Shown: one piece after another, positions 7,971 to 15,625 of the stretch
Position numbering within the stretch: the stretch's first letter is position 1
Layout: the number at the start of each line of letters is the position of its first letter
Assembly (NCBI GenBank): GCA_030524055.1
Contig: JAUNHH010000007.1
Coordinates: 62,001-126,000 of the forward strand
Direction of reading: 5' to 3'
DNA from: Actinomycetaceae bacterium
GTDB taxonomy: Bacteria > Actinomycetota > Actinomycetes > Actinomycetales > Actinomycetaceae
DNA: 64,000 bases
Position numbers and translations under genes: made by a program
Notes under the pieces: generated by a model
Told to the model about the DNA's origin: nothing
The model's database searches: none
Seen by the model: only the letters and a program-made list of their open reading frames with translations

Positions 7971-8051
7971 AAGTTATGTAGGCGAAGCTGACATTTGGCA
8001 GCAAAAAACGCCGTATAGCGCTGACACAACTCAGAATCGCCTACATAACTT
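7971..8051. repeat. 81-bp palindromic element, copy 2 (AGTTATGTAGGCG family)
   Basis: Ends AAGTTATGTAGGCG (7971-7984) and CGCCTACATAACTT (8038-8051) are perfect inverted repeats of 14 bp. Inner units again sit 19 bp in from each end (TTTGGCAGC at 7994; CGCTGACACAACT at 8019). It lies exactly between two convergent TetR genes, where it could also act as a bidirectional terminator. Confidence 0.9.
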
Positions 8052-8058
8052 CACGCCG

Positions 8059-8691
8059 CTATGAAGCCGGTGCTAAAAGAGGGGCCAGGAGCGTGGCGAT
8101 GGTACGCGGGTTGGCGCTGGCGCTAAGTGAGCGCTGAGTGGTCAGTCCCAACATTGTCAGATGTAAAAGTTTCGCTGCATCCTTGGGGGAAATATGGTCT
8201 CCAATAAGACCGGCATTCTGCAACTGTGTCACGGCCGCCGCAATATAGCCGTGAATCCGTACAAAATGCGCCTGGCAGAGTTCCCGCAGGTCATCATTGC
8301 GACTGCATGCGCTCCATAGATCCATTGTCACCCGGGCAACATCAGCCTGAGTGCCTGCCAGCTCCACTTTCAGATTCCAGGCTGCCTCCAGTGCAGTAGT
8401 CAAAATATCCTCTAGGTTGCCCTGAGATGGTGCCCCGGCCTCGTGAAGAGAAAAATCCGTCCCCTCAAGGTGATCCCCAATGGAGGCGAACCACCCCTCA
8501 ATAATGGTGCGAACAATAGAGGTGCGGCCATTGGGGAAGTAGCGATAGACGGTCGATGAGGACATGCCAGCCTCGGCAATAATCTGGTCCATGGACATTG
8601 TGTGAATGCCATGACGAATCATGCACTGCAGCGCAGCAGCGAGGATGCGTTGCCGTTGACCTTCTTCGTGGGTGGCGCTCAGTTTGGGCAT
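8059..8691 (-). CDS. TetR family transcriptional regulator
   Basis: 210-residue TetR regulator. HTH at about residues 12-58 (RQRILAAALQCMIRHG, then SMDQIIAEAGMSSSTVYRYFPNG), then a helical C-terminal domain with a CSRNDDLRELCQAHFVRIHGY segment. It is divergent from the alpha/beta hydrolase gene at 8863; two near-perfect CGAAACGATCGTT palindromes lie in the 171-bp gap, so autoregulation and control of the hydrolase are likely. A one-mismatch copy of the dispersed motif (CCCCGGCCTCG) occurs inside the gene near 8433. Confidence 0.88.
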   Translation of the reverse strand: MPKLSATHEEGQRQRILAAALQCMIRHGIHTMSMDQIIAEAGMSSSTVYRYFPNGRTSIVRTIIEGWFASIGDHLEGTDFSLHEAGAPSQGNLEDILTTALEAAWNLKVELAGTQADVARVTMDLWSACSRNDDLRELCQAHFVRIHGYIAAAVTQLQNAGLIGDHISPKDAAKLLHLTMLGLTTQRSLSASANPRTIATLLAPLLAPAS

Positions 8692-8786
8692 AGAGCCAGA
8701 ATATGCGCCGCGACGTTGTGGTGGGGGTGACTTCTGCCAGGGCGTGGTGCCTGTGCATTGCTCCGCCTAGCAGCCCACCCCCAAAG

Positions 8787-8846
8787 CGAAACGATCGTTG
8801 TGTTTTGCAAACCGCCCCGCTAGGCTAAAAGAAAACGATCGTTTCG
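8787..8846. promoter_or_regulatory. Double TetR operator with hydrolase promoter
   Basis: Two palindromes: AAACGATCGTT at 8789-8799 and AAACGATCGTTT at 8833-8844, each extended by CG on the left and, in the second, CG on the right. They flank the likely promoter of the hydrolase gene (8863). Centre-to-centre spacing is about 44 bp, close to four helical turns, so two dimers could bind on one face. Confidence 0.8.
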
Positions 8847-8862
8847 ATTTAAGGAGTGTGTT

Positions 8863-10005
8863 ATGCGCACCCTCGATGCCGCCTCCGCCGGTTTCCACAC
8901 CTTCACCGCTGACGCGGAAGTGAACTTCCAACTCAACCGTTGGCTGGAAAATCTGAGCCCGCACGGAATGGAGGACCTGCGCAGTCTTGGCTCCACCAGT
9001 CGCAGTCACGAACAATGGCGCACGGATCTGCTCGCCCTCGCACAGCGGGTCCGCGCAGACGGGCGCCCCTTTGACGCGGCCTACTACCTACGTGCCGCCG
9101 AGTTTTTCACCCCACCCACTCATCCTGATAAACAGCGCCTTCGCCGCGAGTTCCTCTCCATCATTCGTAGTGAATGCGGCGTGACCCCCATTTCTATTCC
9201 CTACGAGGACGGGGCGCTGCACGCCTATGACCTCCAACCAGAAGGGCCGGTCACCGGTACATGGGTCGTTTTTGGTGGATTCGACTCCTATATTGAAGAA
9301 TTCCTGCCGATCCTCCACGCTGCACTCAGCGCCGGGCGCCGCGTCATTGCTTTTGAAGGCCCCGGCCAAGGATCAGTCCTGGAAGACTACGGACTGGTGA
9401 TGACTCCACGGTGGGACCTGCCCACACGGGCTGTGTTGGACTATTTCGCTCTGGATGCTGTGACCCTGGTGGGCATCTCACTTGGAGGACTATTAGCTAT
9501 TAATGCTGCGCCTGGCGAGCCACGAGTTCGCCGCGCGGTCGCCTGGAACTCAATGGATGACTATTACAAGGTGGCTATGTCTGTTGCCCTGCCGGGCGCC
9601 GCGCGCCTCGCTGACACAGTCAGCCGCCATATTCCCATGCCGATTCTTAATGCCGCTTTGCGGGCGATTGCTGCGCGCCGGCCCCTAGTGGACTGGGGGC
9701 TCTGGCAGGGGCAACACGTTTTCGGAGCGGCATCCCCCGCAGAGTTCCTACGAAAAGCCGCCACAATGCACACGCGCGCGACTTCGCCACATGTGCGCGC
9801 CGATGTACTGCTCCTTCAAGGAAATGAAGATCACTATGTTCCTGCAGATCAGCACCATCGCCAGGGGGCTGCACTCACGGGCGTACGGAGCCTGACAATG
9901 CGGACATTTACTGCAGCTGAGGCGGGGCAGCATCACTGCCAGGTCGGAAATATGGCCCTCGCACTGCGCACCATTGTCGAGTGGGAGCAGAGTCTGGAAC
10001 GGTAG
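8863..10005 (+). CDS. Alpha/beta-fold hydrolase (C-C or ester hydrolase, dienelactone/DHPON-like)
   Basis: 380 residues: a helical N-terminal region (about 1-110), then an alpha/beta hydrolase domain. The nucleophile elbow is GISLGG near residue 206, preceded by the family loop FEGPGQGS near 165. The acid is probably D in QGNEDHYVP near 330, and the base His lies in AGQHHCQVGN near 360. This N-terminal-cap layout is shared with 2,6-dihydropseudooxynicotine hydrolase-like and FrsA-like proteins; substrate is not predictable. Start ATG 8863 follows AAGGAGTG. Regulated by the divergent TetR through the two CGATCG palindromes just upstream. A stem-loop made of an inverted pair of the dispersed 11-mer follows the stop. 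Confidence 0.82.
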   Translation: MRTLDAASAGFHTFTADAEVNFQLNRWLENLSPHGMEDLRSLGSTSRSHEQWRTDLLALAQRVRADGRPFDAAYYLRAAEFFTPPTHPDKQRLRREFLSIIRSECGVTPISIPYEDGALHAYDLQPEGPVTGTWVVFGGFDSYIEEFLPILHAALSAGRRVIAFEGPGQGSVLEDYGLVMTPRWDLPTRAVLDYFALDAVTLVGISLGGLLAINAAPGEPRVRRAVAWNSMDDYYKVAMSVALPGAARLADTVSRHIPMPILNAALRAIAARRPLVDWGLWQGQHVFGAASPAEFLRKAATMHTRATSPHVRADVLLLQGNEDHYVPADQHHRQGAALTGVRSLTMRTFTAAEAGQHHCQVGNMALALRTIVEWEQSLER

Positions 10006-10024
10006 CAATAGGCGGGATTCGATT

Positions 10025-10067
10025 GACGAGGGCGGGGAGCCGGAACAATCCGAACCCCGCCCTCGTC
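10025..10067. terminator. Stem-loop from an inverted pair of the dispersed 11-mer
   Basis: GACGAGGGCGGGG at 10025-10037 and CCCCGCCCTCGTC at 10055-10067 form a 13-bp GC-rich stem with a 17-base loop, 20 bp after the hydrolase stop. No T-run follows, so if it terminates it is not a classical intrinsic terminator. Confidence 0.75.
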
Positions 10068-10154
10068 AATAATGCACATAAGTGCACCTGCCCTCTGGCT
10101 CCAATTCGCCCACCCACTTAGACGCAGGCCCCAGCGAGCCACGACAATAGAGAC

Positions 10155-11054
10155 ATGACCTCTACCCCAGCATCGCCCACCGCGCCCCAACCAACACCCA
10201 CACCGGCCGCAGACCTGCCCATTGGCGCAGATATTCGCCTCATTGTCACCGATATGGATGGCACACTACTGGCACCCGATAAATCAACACCCGACGATTT
10301 ATGGCCGCTCCTTGACGAATTAGCGCAGCGCGGAATTGTTTTTGCTCCCTCATCTGGGCGCCAATGCTGGACCCTGCTGGATATGTTTGATCGCGTGCGC
10401 GAAGGCCTAACGGTCATTGCCGAAAATGGCGCTATTGTCATGCGCGACGGTGAAGAAATTTCCTCCACCCCATTAGACGTTCCCACCATTCAAGCCGTTA
10501 TTCCACTGATTCGCGCCCAGCAAGAATCGGGCGTGGATTGTGGCCTGGTGATGTGCGGAAAAAATAGTGCCTATGTGGAACGAGGCGACCAGCCTTTCCT
10601 TGATCAAGTCGCCCCGTATTATCACCGAACCCGCGTGGTCGAAAACCTTAGTGACACTATTGCCGCTATTGATTCCGGCGAAATAGACGACGCCATTATT
10701 AAACTCGCGCTTTTCTGCTTTACCGACATTATCCCGCCCGCAATGGCAACATTAGCGACCTTTTCTGGGACCCACCAATTCCTGGTCTCCGGCCACAATT
10801 GGGCTGACCTTCAAACGCAGGGAGTGGATAAAGGCGTGGCCGTTGCCGCCCTACAAAAGCACCTTGGCGTCACGCCCGCGCAAACCCTCGCCTTTGGCGA
10901 TTTCCATAATGACCTCGGAATGCTGGCTGCGGCTGACCACTCCTTTGCTGTCACCAACGCCCACCCTGATGTCATCGCCGCCGCCCGCTACATTGCGCCC
11001 TCCAATGCCGATGGGGGAGTGCTCACCACTATCCGCGCAATCCTGGAGATGTAG
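10155..11054 (+). CDS. HAD-superfamily phosphatase, Cof type
   Basis: 299 residues. Residues 1-27 are a Thr/Pro-rich tail; the HAD domain starts at IRLIVTDMDGTLL with the nucleophile and acid/base Asp in DMDGTLL (motif I). The SSGRQCWTLLDMF region is motif II, a Lys in GVDKGVAVAAL fits motif III, and motif IV is GDFHNDLGMLAAADHSFAVTNA. A type IIB cap lies between motifs II and III. Cof-type enzymes dephosphorylate sugar phosphates, FMN or similar small molecules; specificity cannot be read. The ATG follows AATAGAGAC, a weak ribosome site, so the message may be leaderless. Convergent with the gene at 11215. Confidence 0.87.
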   Translation: MTSTPASPTAPQPTPTPAADLPIGADIRLIVTDMDGTLLAPDKSTPDDLWPLLDELAQRGIVFAPSSGRQCWTLLDMFDRVREGLTVIAENGAIVMRDGEEISSTPLDVPTIQAVIPLIRAQQESGVDCGLVMCGKNSAYVERGDQPFLDQVAPYYHRTRVVENLSDTIAAIDSGEIDDAIIKLALFCFTDIIPPAMATLATFSGTHQFLVSGHNWADLQTQGVDKGVAVAALQKHLGVTPAQTLAFGDFHNDLGMLAAADHSFAVTNAHPDVIAAARYIAPSNADGGVLTTIRAILEM

Positions 11055-11129
11055 AGGCAAAGCCCGGAGCGGGCCAGGTGCGTTGCACTGTTGCGCAGCG
11101 GGGTGCCATGCCGCGTGCCACTACAGATA

Positions 11130-11170
11130 AACGAGGGCGGGGCCGGAATAATCCGAACCCCGCCCTCGTC
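11130..11170. terminator. Bidirectional stem-loop from an inverted pair of the dispersed 11-mer
   Basis: ACGAGGGCGGGG (11131-11142) pairs with CCCCGCCCTCGT (11158-11169). The arrangement and the loop (CCGGAATAATCCGAA, itself able to fold) are nearly the same as at 10025-10067. It separates two convergent genes. Confidence 0.78.
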
Positions 11171-11214
11171 AATACTGTGATGCGGCAACACGCATATGCG
11201 CTGCCGCTACAGCC

Positions 11215-11850
11215 TCACTTTGCGGCTGGACCGTCAACGTCGCCAGTGGCATCCTCAATAAAAGCAGCACGCTCGGCGTCAACTGCGGGAACAACGGTGT
11301 CGCTTTCAAGGTCAGCCCAGTACTCTTCAGCCCACGGATCTTCAATGGGCTGGCTGCGCTTCCAGACCAGGTATGCCACGCCAGCAGCGGCGGCAGTAGC
11401 AGCAGTCCACCCCAGGGCGCGCAGGAAACGACGCTTCCGGCGAACCTTCACAGTGGGGGTAGCAAGCGCGCTTGTCGAAGCGCGACGAATAGCATCAGCT
11501 CGTTTCAACAGAGTACCTTCCGTTTGGAGTGCCTGACCGGACTCTTCTACAGCGCGCGACAGGCGAGGAATGTAGTCCTCAACGACGCGCTCGCGGGCAT
11601 CGGCGATCAGCGGCTTAGCCTTATCAGCTGCATCTGATGCACGGTCAGCAGCATTTTCAATAATGGGGGTGGCGCGTGAAATGGCGCTTTCCAGAGCGGC
11701 CTGGGCGCGCGGGGCAGCCCAGTCAATGCCCTGTTCAGCCAAATCGGCTGCCTTAACGGCGACGCGGCCAGCGTGCACCGCCACAGCATCACGCAGTTGC
11801 AATGCTTCTGTTCGCAACTTGTCGGTGTCGATGTTCGAGGTCTTGGACAT
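11215..11850 (-). CDS. Membrane-anchored helical protein of the actinobacterial origin region (DUF5324-like)
   Basis: 211 residues. Residues 1-110 are long Ala/Asp/Lys-rich amphipathic helices (LRTEALQLRDAVAVHAGRVA, ENAADRASDAADKAKPLI), likely coiled coil. A basic RRKRRF patch precedes one membrane segment (about 144-165, ALGWTAATAAAAGVAYLVW), followed by an acidic tail (DPWAEEYWADLES). The layout and the position next to ppiA match proteins of the DUF5324 type in Streptomyces; I assign it by architecture and context only. The helical part should be cytoplasmic by the positive-inside rule. No catalytic motif. Start ATG 11850 follows AAGGAAGGC. Confidence 0.6.
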   Translation of the reverse strand: MSKTSNIDTDKLRTEALQLRDAVAVHAGRVAVKAADLAEQGIDWAAPRAQAALESAISRATPIIENAADRASDAADKAKPLIADARERVVEDYIPRLSRAVEESGQALQTEGTLLKRADAIRRASTSALATPTVKVRRKRRFLRALGWTAATAAAAGVAYLVWKRSQPIEDPWAEEYWADLESDTVVPAVDAERAAFIEDATGDVDGPAAK

Positions 11851-12012
11851 CGGGGTCCGCCTTCCTTAATTTTTCCTGCGCGGTGCCGTCAGGTGGCCGA
11901 CGGCGCATACGCCTCTAATTGTGCACTGCAAATGTGTGACATGCAGCCCAAGTCTTCGACTTCACTTCTCGCCCGTTGTGTGAGGGCACGTCCATGATGG
12001 GACGATACTGTC

Positions 12013-12534
12013 ATGGAAACCACGATTCACACCACCCTTGGTGACATTCGCCTTGAACTTTTCCCCCAGCAGGCGCCAAATACGGTCAAGAACTTCGTTG
12101 ATCTGGCCACTGGTGCCCGCGAATGGACCGACCCGGCAACTGGCCAGCGCACAACTCGCCCCCTCTATAACGGGGTGATTTTCCACCGTGTGATTCCCGG
12201 TTTCATGATCCAAGGTGGTGACCCGCTGGGCACCGGCACAGGCGGCCCCGGCTACACCTTTAATGACGAAATCGTTGCTGAACTCACCTTTGACCAGCCC
12301 TATTTGTTGGCTATGGCCAATGCGGGCAAGCGCGCCGGCAAGGGCACTAACGGCTCGCAATTCTTCATTACCGTTGCCCCCACCCCGTGGCTTCACGGCA
12401 ACCACACCATTTTCGGTCGCGTCATTGACGAGGAATCCAAGCGCGTCGTTGATGCCATCGTCGCAGTTCCCACCGGCGCCCAAGACCGTCCCATTGAAGA
12501 GGTCTCTATTACATCCGTTGACGTCTCCCAGTGA
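12013..12534 (+). CDS. ppiA: Cyclophilin-type peptidyl-prolyl cis-trans isomerase
   Basis: 173-residue single-domain cyclophilin; catalyses cis-trans isomerisation of X-Pro bonds and has no signal peptide, so it is cytoplasmic. Signatures: [15 protein letters not shown] (catalytic Arg in the FHR motif), [20 protein letters not shown]. The ATG is preceded by no Shine-Dalgarno, but a GATACT -10-like hexamer lies about 5 bases upstream, which fits a leaderless transcript. ppiA near the origin beside rhomboid and crgA is the standard actinobacterial order (Rv0009 region). Downstream, an exact 11-mer pair at 12549 and 12621 may form a long-range stem. Confidence 0.93.
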   Translation: METTIHTTLGDIRLELFPQQAPNTVKNFVDLATGAREWTDPATGQRTTRPLYNGVIFHRVIPGFMIQGGDPLGTGTGGPGYTFNDEIVAELTFDQPYLLAMANAGKRAGKGTNGSQFFITVAPTPWLHGNHTIFGRVIDEESKRVVDAIVAVPTGAQDRPIEEVSITSVDVSQ

Positions 12535-12677
12535 TCGCTGTGGATGAACGAGGGCGGGGTGCCCGGCGCATGCCCGCAAAGGGGTGCTGGTGCAATCGGG
12601 CCCTGCGCGGCGAGATCCGGCCCCGCCCTCGTCCCACAATGCCTCACTACTGACCCCAGAGAATCCAGTGATATCTC

Positions 12678-13535
12678 ATGACTGACCTGCCCAGATACGG
12701 ACAGCGTTCCGACCCGGCTGCCGCACCCGCCTGCCCGCGCCACCCCAGCGCACAAAGCGTGGACTACTGCAAAAAATGCAACCGACCAATGTGCGTTCAA
12801 TGTGCAATCCGCACAGATGTGCGCTCTATTTGTGTGGATTGCTCCAGCACTGTGCGTCAACGGATTCAGCCGAGAGGTACCGTGGTCACTTTCGGACTCA
12901 TTGCGCTGTGTGTGGGGATTTTCCTCATCGGACTGGTGTCAGATGGCTTGTGGAGGCTGCTGGCTTTCGCGCCCGATGTCGGTGCGGGCCAGCCATGGCG
13001 TTTTCTGACCACTGCTTTCCTGCACTCAGGATTGTGGCACCTGGGCTTTAATATGCTCGCCCTATATTGGGTGGGGCAGTCTTTGGAGAAGCTCCTTGGG
13101 CATTGGCGCTTTGCGGCGATCTATCTGCTGTCCGCTATTGGCGGAACGCTGATGGTGCTGGCGTGGGTCTTGGTGGAGCCAGGGACGTGGATGCAGGTCA
13201 CGGTGGGTGCTTCGGGCGCGGTTCTTGGGCTTTTTGGAGCGGTCCTGACATTGCAGCGCCAATCGGGCCTGGATACGCGGCAAGTGGCCATTCTGATTGG
13301 GATTAACGTGGTCATTGGCTTCCTTGTGCCAAATGTGTCCTGGCAGGCTCACCTGGGTGGAGCCCTGGTTGGGGCGGCCACGGCGTGGGCATTGACGGCT
13401 GTTGGCCGGCCGCGTGCAGGGGTGACTGCGCGGACCCAGGAAATCCGTTCAATTGGTACTGCGGCGGGAATTGCGGTGGCACAGTTGGGTCTGATTGCTC
13501 TGCTGTACATGGCGATTCTCGAAATCCACGGGTAG
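12678..13535 (+). CDS. Rhomboid intramembrane serine protease with N-terminal zinc finger
   Basis: 285 residues. Residues 19-55 form a B-box-like zinc finger (C19, H22, C31, C34, C39, C42, C52, C55). Six or seven membrane segments follow from residue 68. The rhomboid dyad is intact: S179 in VGASGAVLG and H225 in WQAHLGGAL; the conserved HSGLWHLGFNMLALY loop is at 116-130. It cleaves transmembrane substrates within the membrane; substrates are unknown. The position between ppiA and crgA is conserved in Actinobacteria. A good intrinsic terminator follows the stop. Confidence 0.93.
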   Translation: MTDLPRYGQRSDPAAAPACPRHPSAQSVDYCKKCNRPMCVQCAIRTDVRSICVDCSSTVRQRIQPRGTVVTFGLIALCVGIFLIGLVSDGLWRLLAFAPDVGAGQPWRFLTTAFLHSGLWHLGFNMLALYWVGQSLEKLLGHWRFAAIYLLSAIGGTLMVLAWVLVEPGTWMQVTVGASGAVLGLFGAVLTLQRQSGLDTRQVAILIGINVVIGFLVPNVSWQAHLGGALVGAATAWALTAVGRPRAGVTARTQEIRSIGTAAGIAVAQLGLIALLYMAILEIHG

Positions 13536-13553
13536 AACGGGGAAAATGTGGGG

Positions 13554-13586
13554 AAACCTGGCTGGCATTTGCTGGCCAGGTTTTTT
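13554..13586 (+). terminator. Intrinsic terminator of the rhomboid gene
   Basis: AAACCTGGC (13554-13562) pairs with GCCAGGTTT (13575-13583), followed by a T-run to 13586. It starts 19 bp after the stop codon. Confidence 0.85.
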
Positions 13587-13637
13587 CATTGGCGAGGGCG
13601 GGGCGCGAAATGGGAGGGTGCTGCACCTGCCAGAACT

Positions 13638-13990
13638 GATAAAGCGCCGCGAGGACGCCGGCGCTGGAATCGGGCGGGCTGACAAAGCGCCGCGAGGATG
13701 GGATTTCGGGGCCGCGTCTTCATTGTGGGCGCGCCTTGTCAGGCGGGGCCTCTTCTCTGTTAAAGCCGACCTGGGAAAATGCACGGGTTCCGAGTCTGCG
13801 TAGTGACAAAGCGCCGCGACGACGGAATTGTCGCGCCGAACTTTCATTGTGGCGGCGGTTTGTCCAGGTGAAGGTCTGTGTTGGAATTGGCGACCTGCGG
13901 AAATAGCGGGAGCATGTTCGGCCGGGACTGATAAACCGCCGCGACAACGCTTTTTCCACGCTGAACTTTCATCGTGGGCCCGGTTTATCA
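13638..13990. repeat. Array of three 62-bp palindromes at about 125-bp period (array A)
   Basis: Palindromes at 13680-13741, 13804-13864 and 13929-13990 begin TGACAAAGCGCCGC or TGATAAACCGCCGC and end GCGGTTTGTC or CGGTTTATCA. Starts are 124 and 125 bp apart. A lone left half (TGATAAAGCGCCGCGAGGACG) is at 13638. Both spacers carry a conserved box 27-28 bp after the palindrome end: GACCTGGGAAAAT at 13768 and GACCTGCGGAAAT at 13892. Relatives are at 36063-36271 and 51355-51685. Apart from the terminator at its start, an exact 11-mer and the iron box, the 618-bp gap 13536-14153 contains nothing else that I recognise. Confidence 0.9.
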
Positions 13991-14076
13991 AGAAAACCGG
14001 GACCTCACCTTCGCCGCTCCGTATATCAAGGATCAAGCAGCCCGAGTTCTCTCTTCCACAAGCACCCAGCCAGAAG

Positions 14077-14091
14077 TTAGGCTTACCTTAA
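14077..14091. promoter_or_regulatory. DtxR/IdeR-type iron box upstream of the DUF364 gene
   Basis: TTAGGCTTACCTTAA, close to the TTAGGTTAGGCTAACCTAA consensus of DtxR/IdeR sites, 63 bp before the start codon. Implies repression by iron-loaded regulator. Confidence 0.75.
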
Positions 14092-14153
14092 TTACTGGGC
14101 TGCGTTACACCCGTTCCCCACCCCAATCCACTACCGCCATTATTGGAGGATGC

Positions 14154-14918
14154 ATGTCTCACCCCTGGGAACTTTATGACCATCTGATTGACCAGATCCC
14201 CGCAGATGTGCGTGTCACCAGCGCTGTGCGCAATGGACAGTGGTGCCGTGTGTCATCTGACGAAGGCGGATGTGGAATGGCTTTCAACTTCCCAGTGGAA
14301 TCCCGCCCTCGTCAATGCCTGGATGAGGACCTGGTAGGAATGCCCCTGCGCGACGCCGCAGCCCTTGCCCGCAGTTGGAACTTTGCTGAAGCAGGAATAG
14401 GGATGGCAGCCCTCAACGCCTGGTATGCGAATCCAGATCGCGCACTGGCCAGCGGTTTTACCCCGACCCTGATGAATAACTTCGCTCATCTTTTTGACCC
14501 GTGGGCGGAAAACTCGCGTGGTAAAAGGGTCGGGATTATCGGCCACTTTCCTTTCGCCCCACGAGCTCTGCCACATGTGGGAGAACTACTGGTATTCGAG
14601 CGATCGCTCCGCGATGGTGACTACCCAGATAGCGCCGCCGAATACCTCTTGCCAACCTGCGACATTGTCTTTATTACAGGGTCAGCTTTTGTGAATAAGA
14701 CGGCGCCGCGACTGTTGGAACTGAGCCGTGAATGCCCCGAAGTGATTGTTGTTGGCCCATCCACACCGGCTTCCACAGCCCTGTTAGAAGCCGGAGCGAC
14801 CTCTGTTCTGCCCTTTGTTTGCGCAGATGGAAGCGTATTAGAGCAGGGGCTTGGAGGGAGCCTTTTAGGGGGTATGTATGACGCCGGATACCGGGTGGAA
14901 ACCCACCGTCCGCGCTGA
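14154..14918 (+). CDS. DUF4213/DUF364 protein, putative metal-chelation-related, iron-regulated
   Basis: 254 residues from the ATG at 14154, which has GGAGG 4 bases upstream; longer upstream frames run through repeat DNA and are not used. The N-terminal part (WELYDHLIDQIP, then FNFPVESRP) fits DUF4213, and the C-terminal part (GKRVGIIGHFPF, VFERSLRDGDYPDSAAEYLLPTCDIVFITGSAFVNKT, VVGPSTPASTALLEAGA) fits DUF364, a Rossmann-like domain proposed to bind or chelate heavy metals. No membrane segments. The iron box upstream supports a role in iron homeostasis. No partner transporter is adjacent. The frame contains a one-mismatch 11-mer at 14301. Confidence 0.8.
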   Translation: MSHPWELYDHLIDQIPADVRVTSAVRNGQWCRVSSDEGGCGMAFNFPVESRPRQCLDEDLVGMPLRDAAALARSWNFAEAGIGMAALNAWYANPDRALASGFTPTLMNNFAHLFDPWAENSRGKRVGIIGHFPFAPRALPHVGELLVFERSLRDGDYPDSAAEYLLPTCDIVFITGSAFVNKTAPRLLELSRECPEVIVVGPSTPASTALLEAGATSVLPFVCADGSVLEQGLGGSLLGGMYDAGYRVETHRPR

Positions 14919-14940
14919 CTACGCACAGGCTGAGGGGTCT

Positions 14941-15072
14941 TCATCCACAATCACTACGCGAAGGTGTGGATAACCGGCAAAGTCTAAAAGTGGGTCTGAC
15001 AAGTGATAACGCTAGAACTGCTGAATCTCATGCCTGTGATTTGTCCACCTGTGTGGACGCGCCTGTGGATAA
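14941..15072. other. Cluster of DnaA-box-like sequences
   Basis: TCATCCACA at 14941-14949 (one mismatch to TTATCCACA), TGTGGATAA at 14965-14973 (exact, reverse), TTGTCCACC at 15041-15049 (one mismatch to the actinobacterial TTGTCCACA), TGTGGACGC at 15052-15060 (two mismatches, reverse) and TGTGGATAA at 15064-15072 (exact, reverse). Five boxes in 132 bp of a 333-bp gap between convergent-ending genes; the gap otherwise holds an exact 11-mer at 15114 and a terminator. It could be a DnaA-titration or regulatory site; dnaA and dnaN themselves are not in the window. Confidence 0.6.
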
Positions 15073-15197
15073 CTTGTCTTACAACTATGGGTGCAGGTTT
15101 CCTTGTCTTGCTACGAGGGCGGGGCGCACCAGGAAAAAGGTGCGGGCTTCGCCCGTCTCGCATGAGGGCTGAACAGTGGTGAGTGGCATAACGCCAA

Positions 15198-15232
15198 GGG
15201 CCCGTTTGCTCTGTTCAAGAGCAAACGGGCCC
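15198..15232 (-). terminator. Strong stem-loop after crgA
   Basis: GGGCCCGTTTGCTC (15198-15211) pairs perfectly with GAGCAAACGGGCCC (15219-15232) around a 7-base loop. It lies 19 bp downstream of the crgA stop on the minus strand; the T-run is weak. Confidence 0.8.
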
Positions 15233-15251
15233 AGGTGTTAACAACAGGCGC

Positions 15252-15518
15252 CTACCTCCAGCGCATTGTCATAAAGAAGCCCACGAGCATAATGCCCAGG
15301 CCAATGACCAGATTCCACCAGTTAATCCCAGGGATGGGGTATTGGCCAGCGGAAATGTAATAGACAATGAGCCAGATCAATCCCACTAGGAGCAGGGTGA
15401 TAAAAGCAGGTGCCCACCATGCTGGGGATAGGGGCATCCCATCAGTCCACGACGCAATCTCGGTGTCAGCGACAGCGTCATGTCCGTCTTTCTTTTTACG
15501 CTTCTTCGACTCAGGCAC
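15252..15518 (-). CDS. crgA: Cell division protein CrgA
   Basis: 88 residues from the GTG at 15516-15518, which follows GGAAGGAACGAC; the longer upstream frame has no ribosome site. Typical CrgA: a basic, charged N-terminal tail (ESKKRKKKDGHD), the SPAWW motif before the first membrane segment (37-56), the short extracytoplasmic PIPGINWWN loop, and a second segment (68-84) ending MTMRWR. CrgA is an actinobacterial divisome member that binds FtsZ, FtsI/FtsQ and the SEDS/PBP machinery and helps place septal synthesis. Convergent in end with the DUF364 gene and divergent from the DUF881 gene, the usual order here. Confidence 0.95.
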   Translation of the reverse strand: MPESKKRKKKDGHDAVADTEIASWTDGMPLSPAWWAPAFITLLLVGLIWLIVYYISAGQYPIPGINWWNLVIGLGIMLVGFFMTMRWR

Positions 15519-15625
15519 GTCGTTCCTTCCTGCGGGACATGCCCCACTTATGGGATTGGGGCGGGGTGCCGCGAGCGGCGACACCGTCCCTAGCCTAGTC
15601 TCGTATTGGGAACAAGTGAAAGCAC

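Noticed and set aside
11962..12639. 225-codon minus-strand frame opposite ppiA
   Set aside because: Antisense shadow of the cyclophilin gene.
13638..13990. Regular palindromes with similar-length spacers resembling a CRISPR array
   Set aside because: Repeats are 62 bp imperfect palindromes, not 21-47 bp near-identical repeats, spacers share a conserved box, and no cas genes are nearby.
13974..14153. N-terminal extension of the DUF364 gene
   Set aside because: The upstream part runs through a palindrome and the iron box; the ATG at 14154 has a proper ribosome site and family N-terminus.
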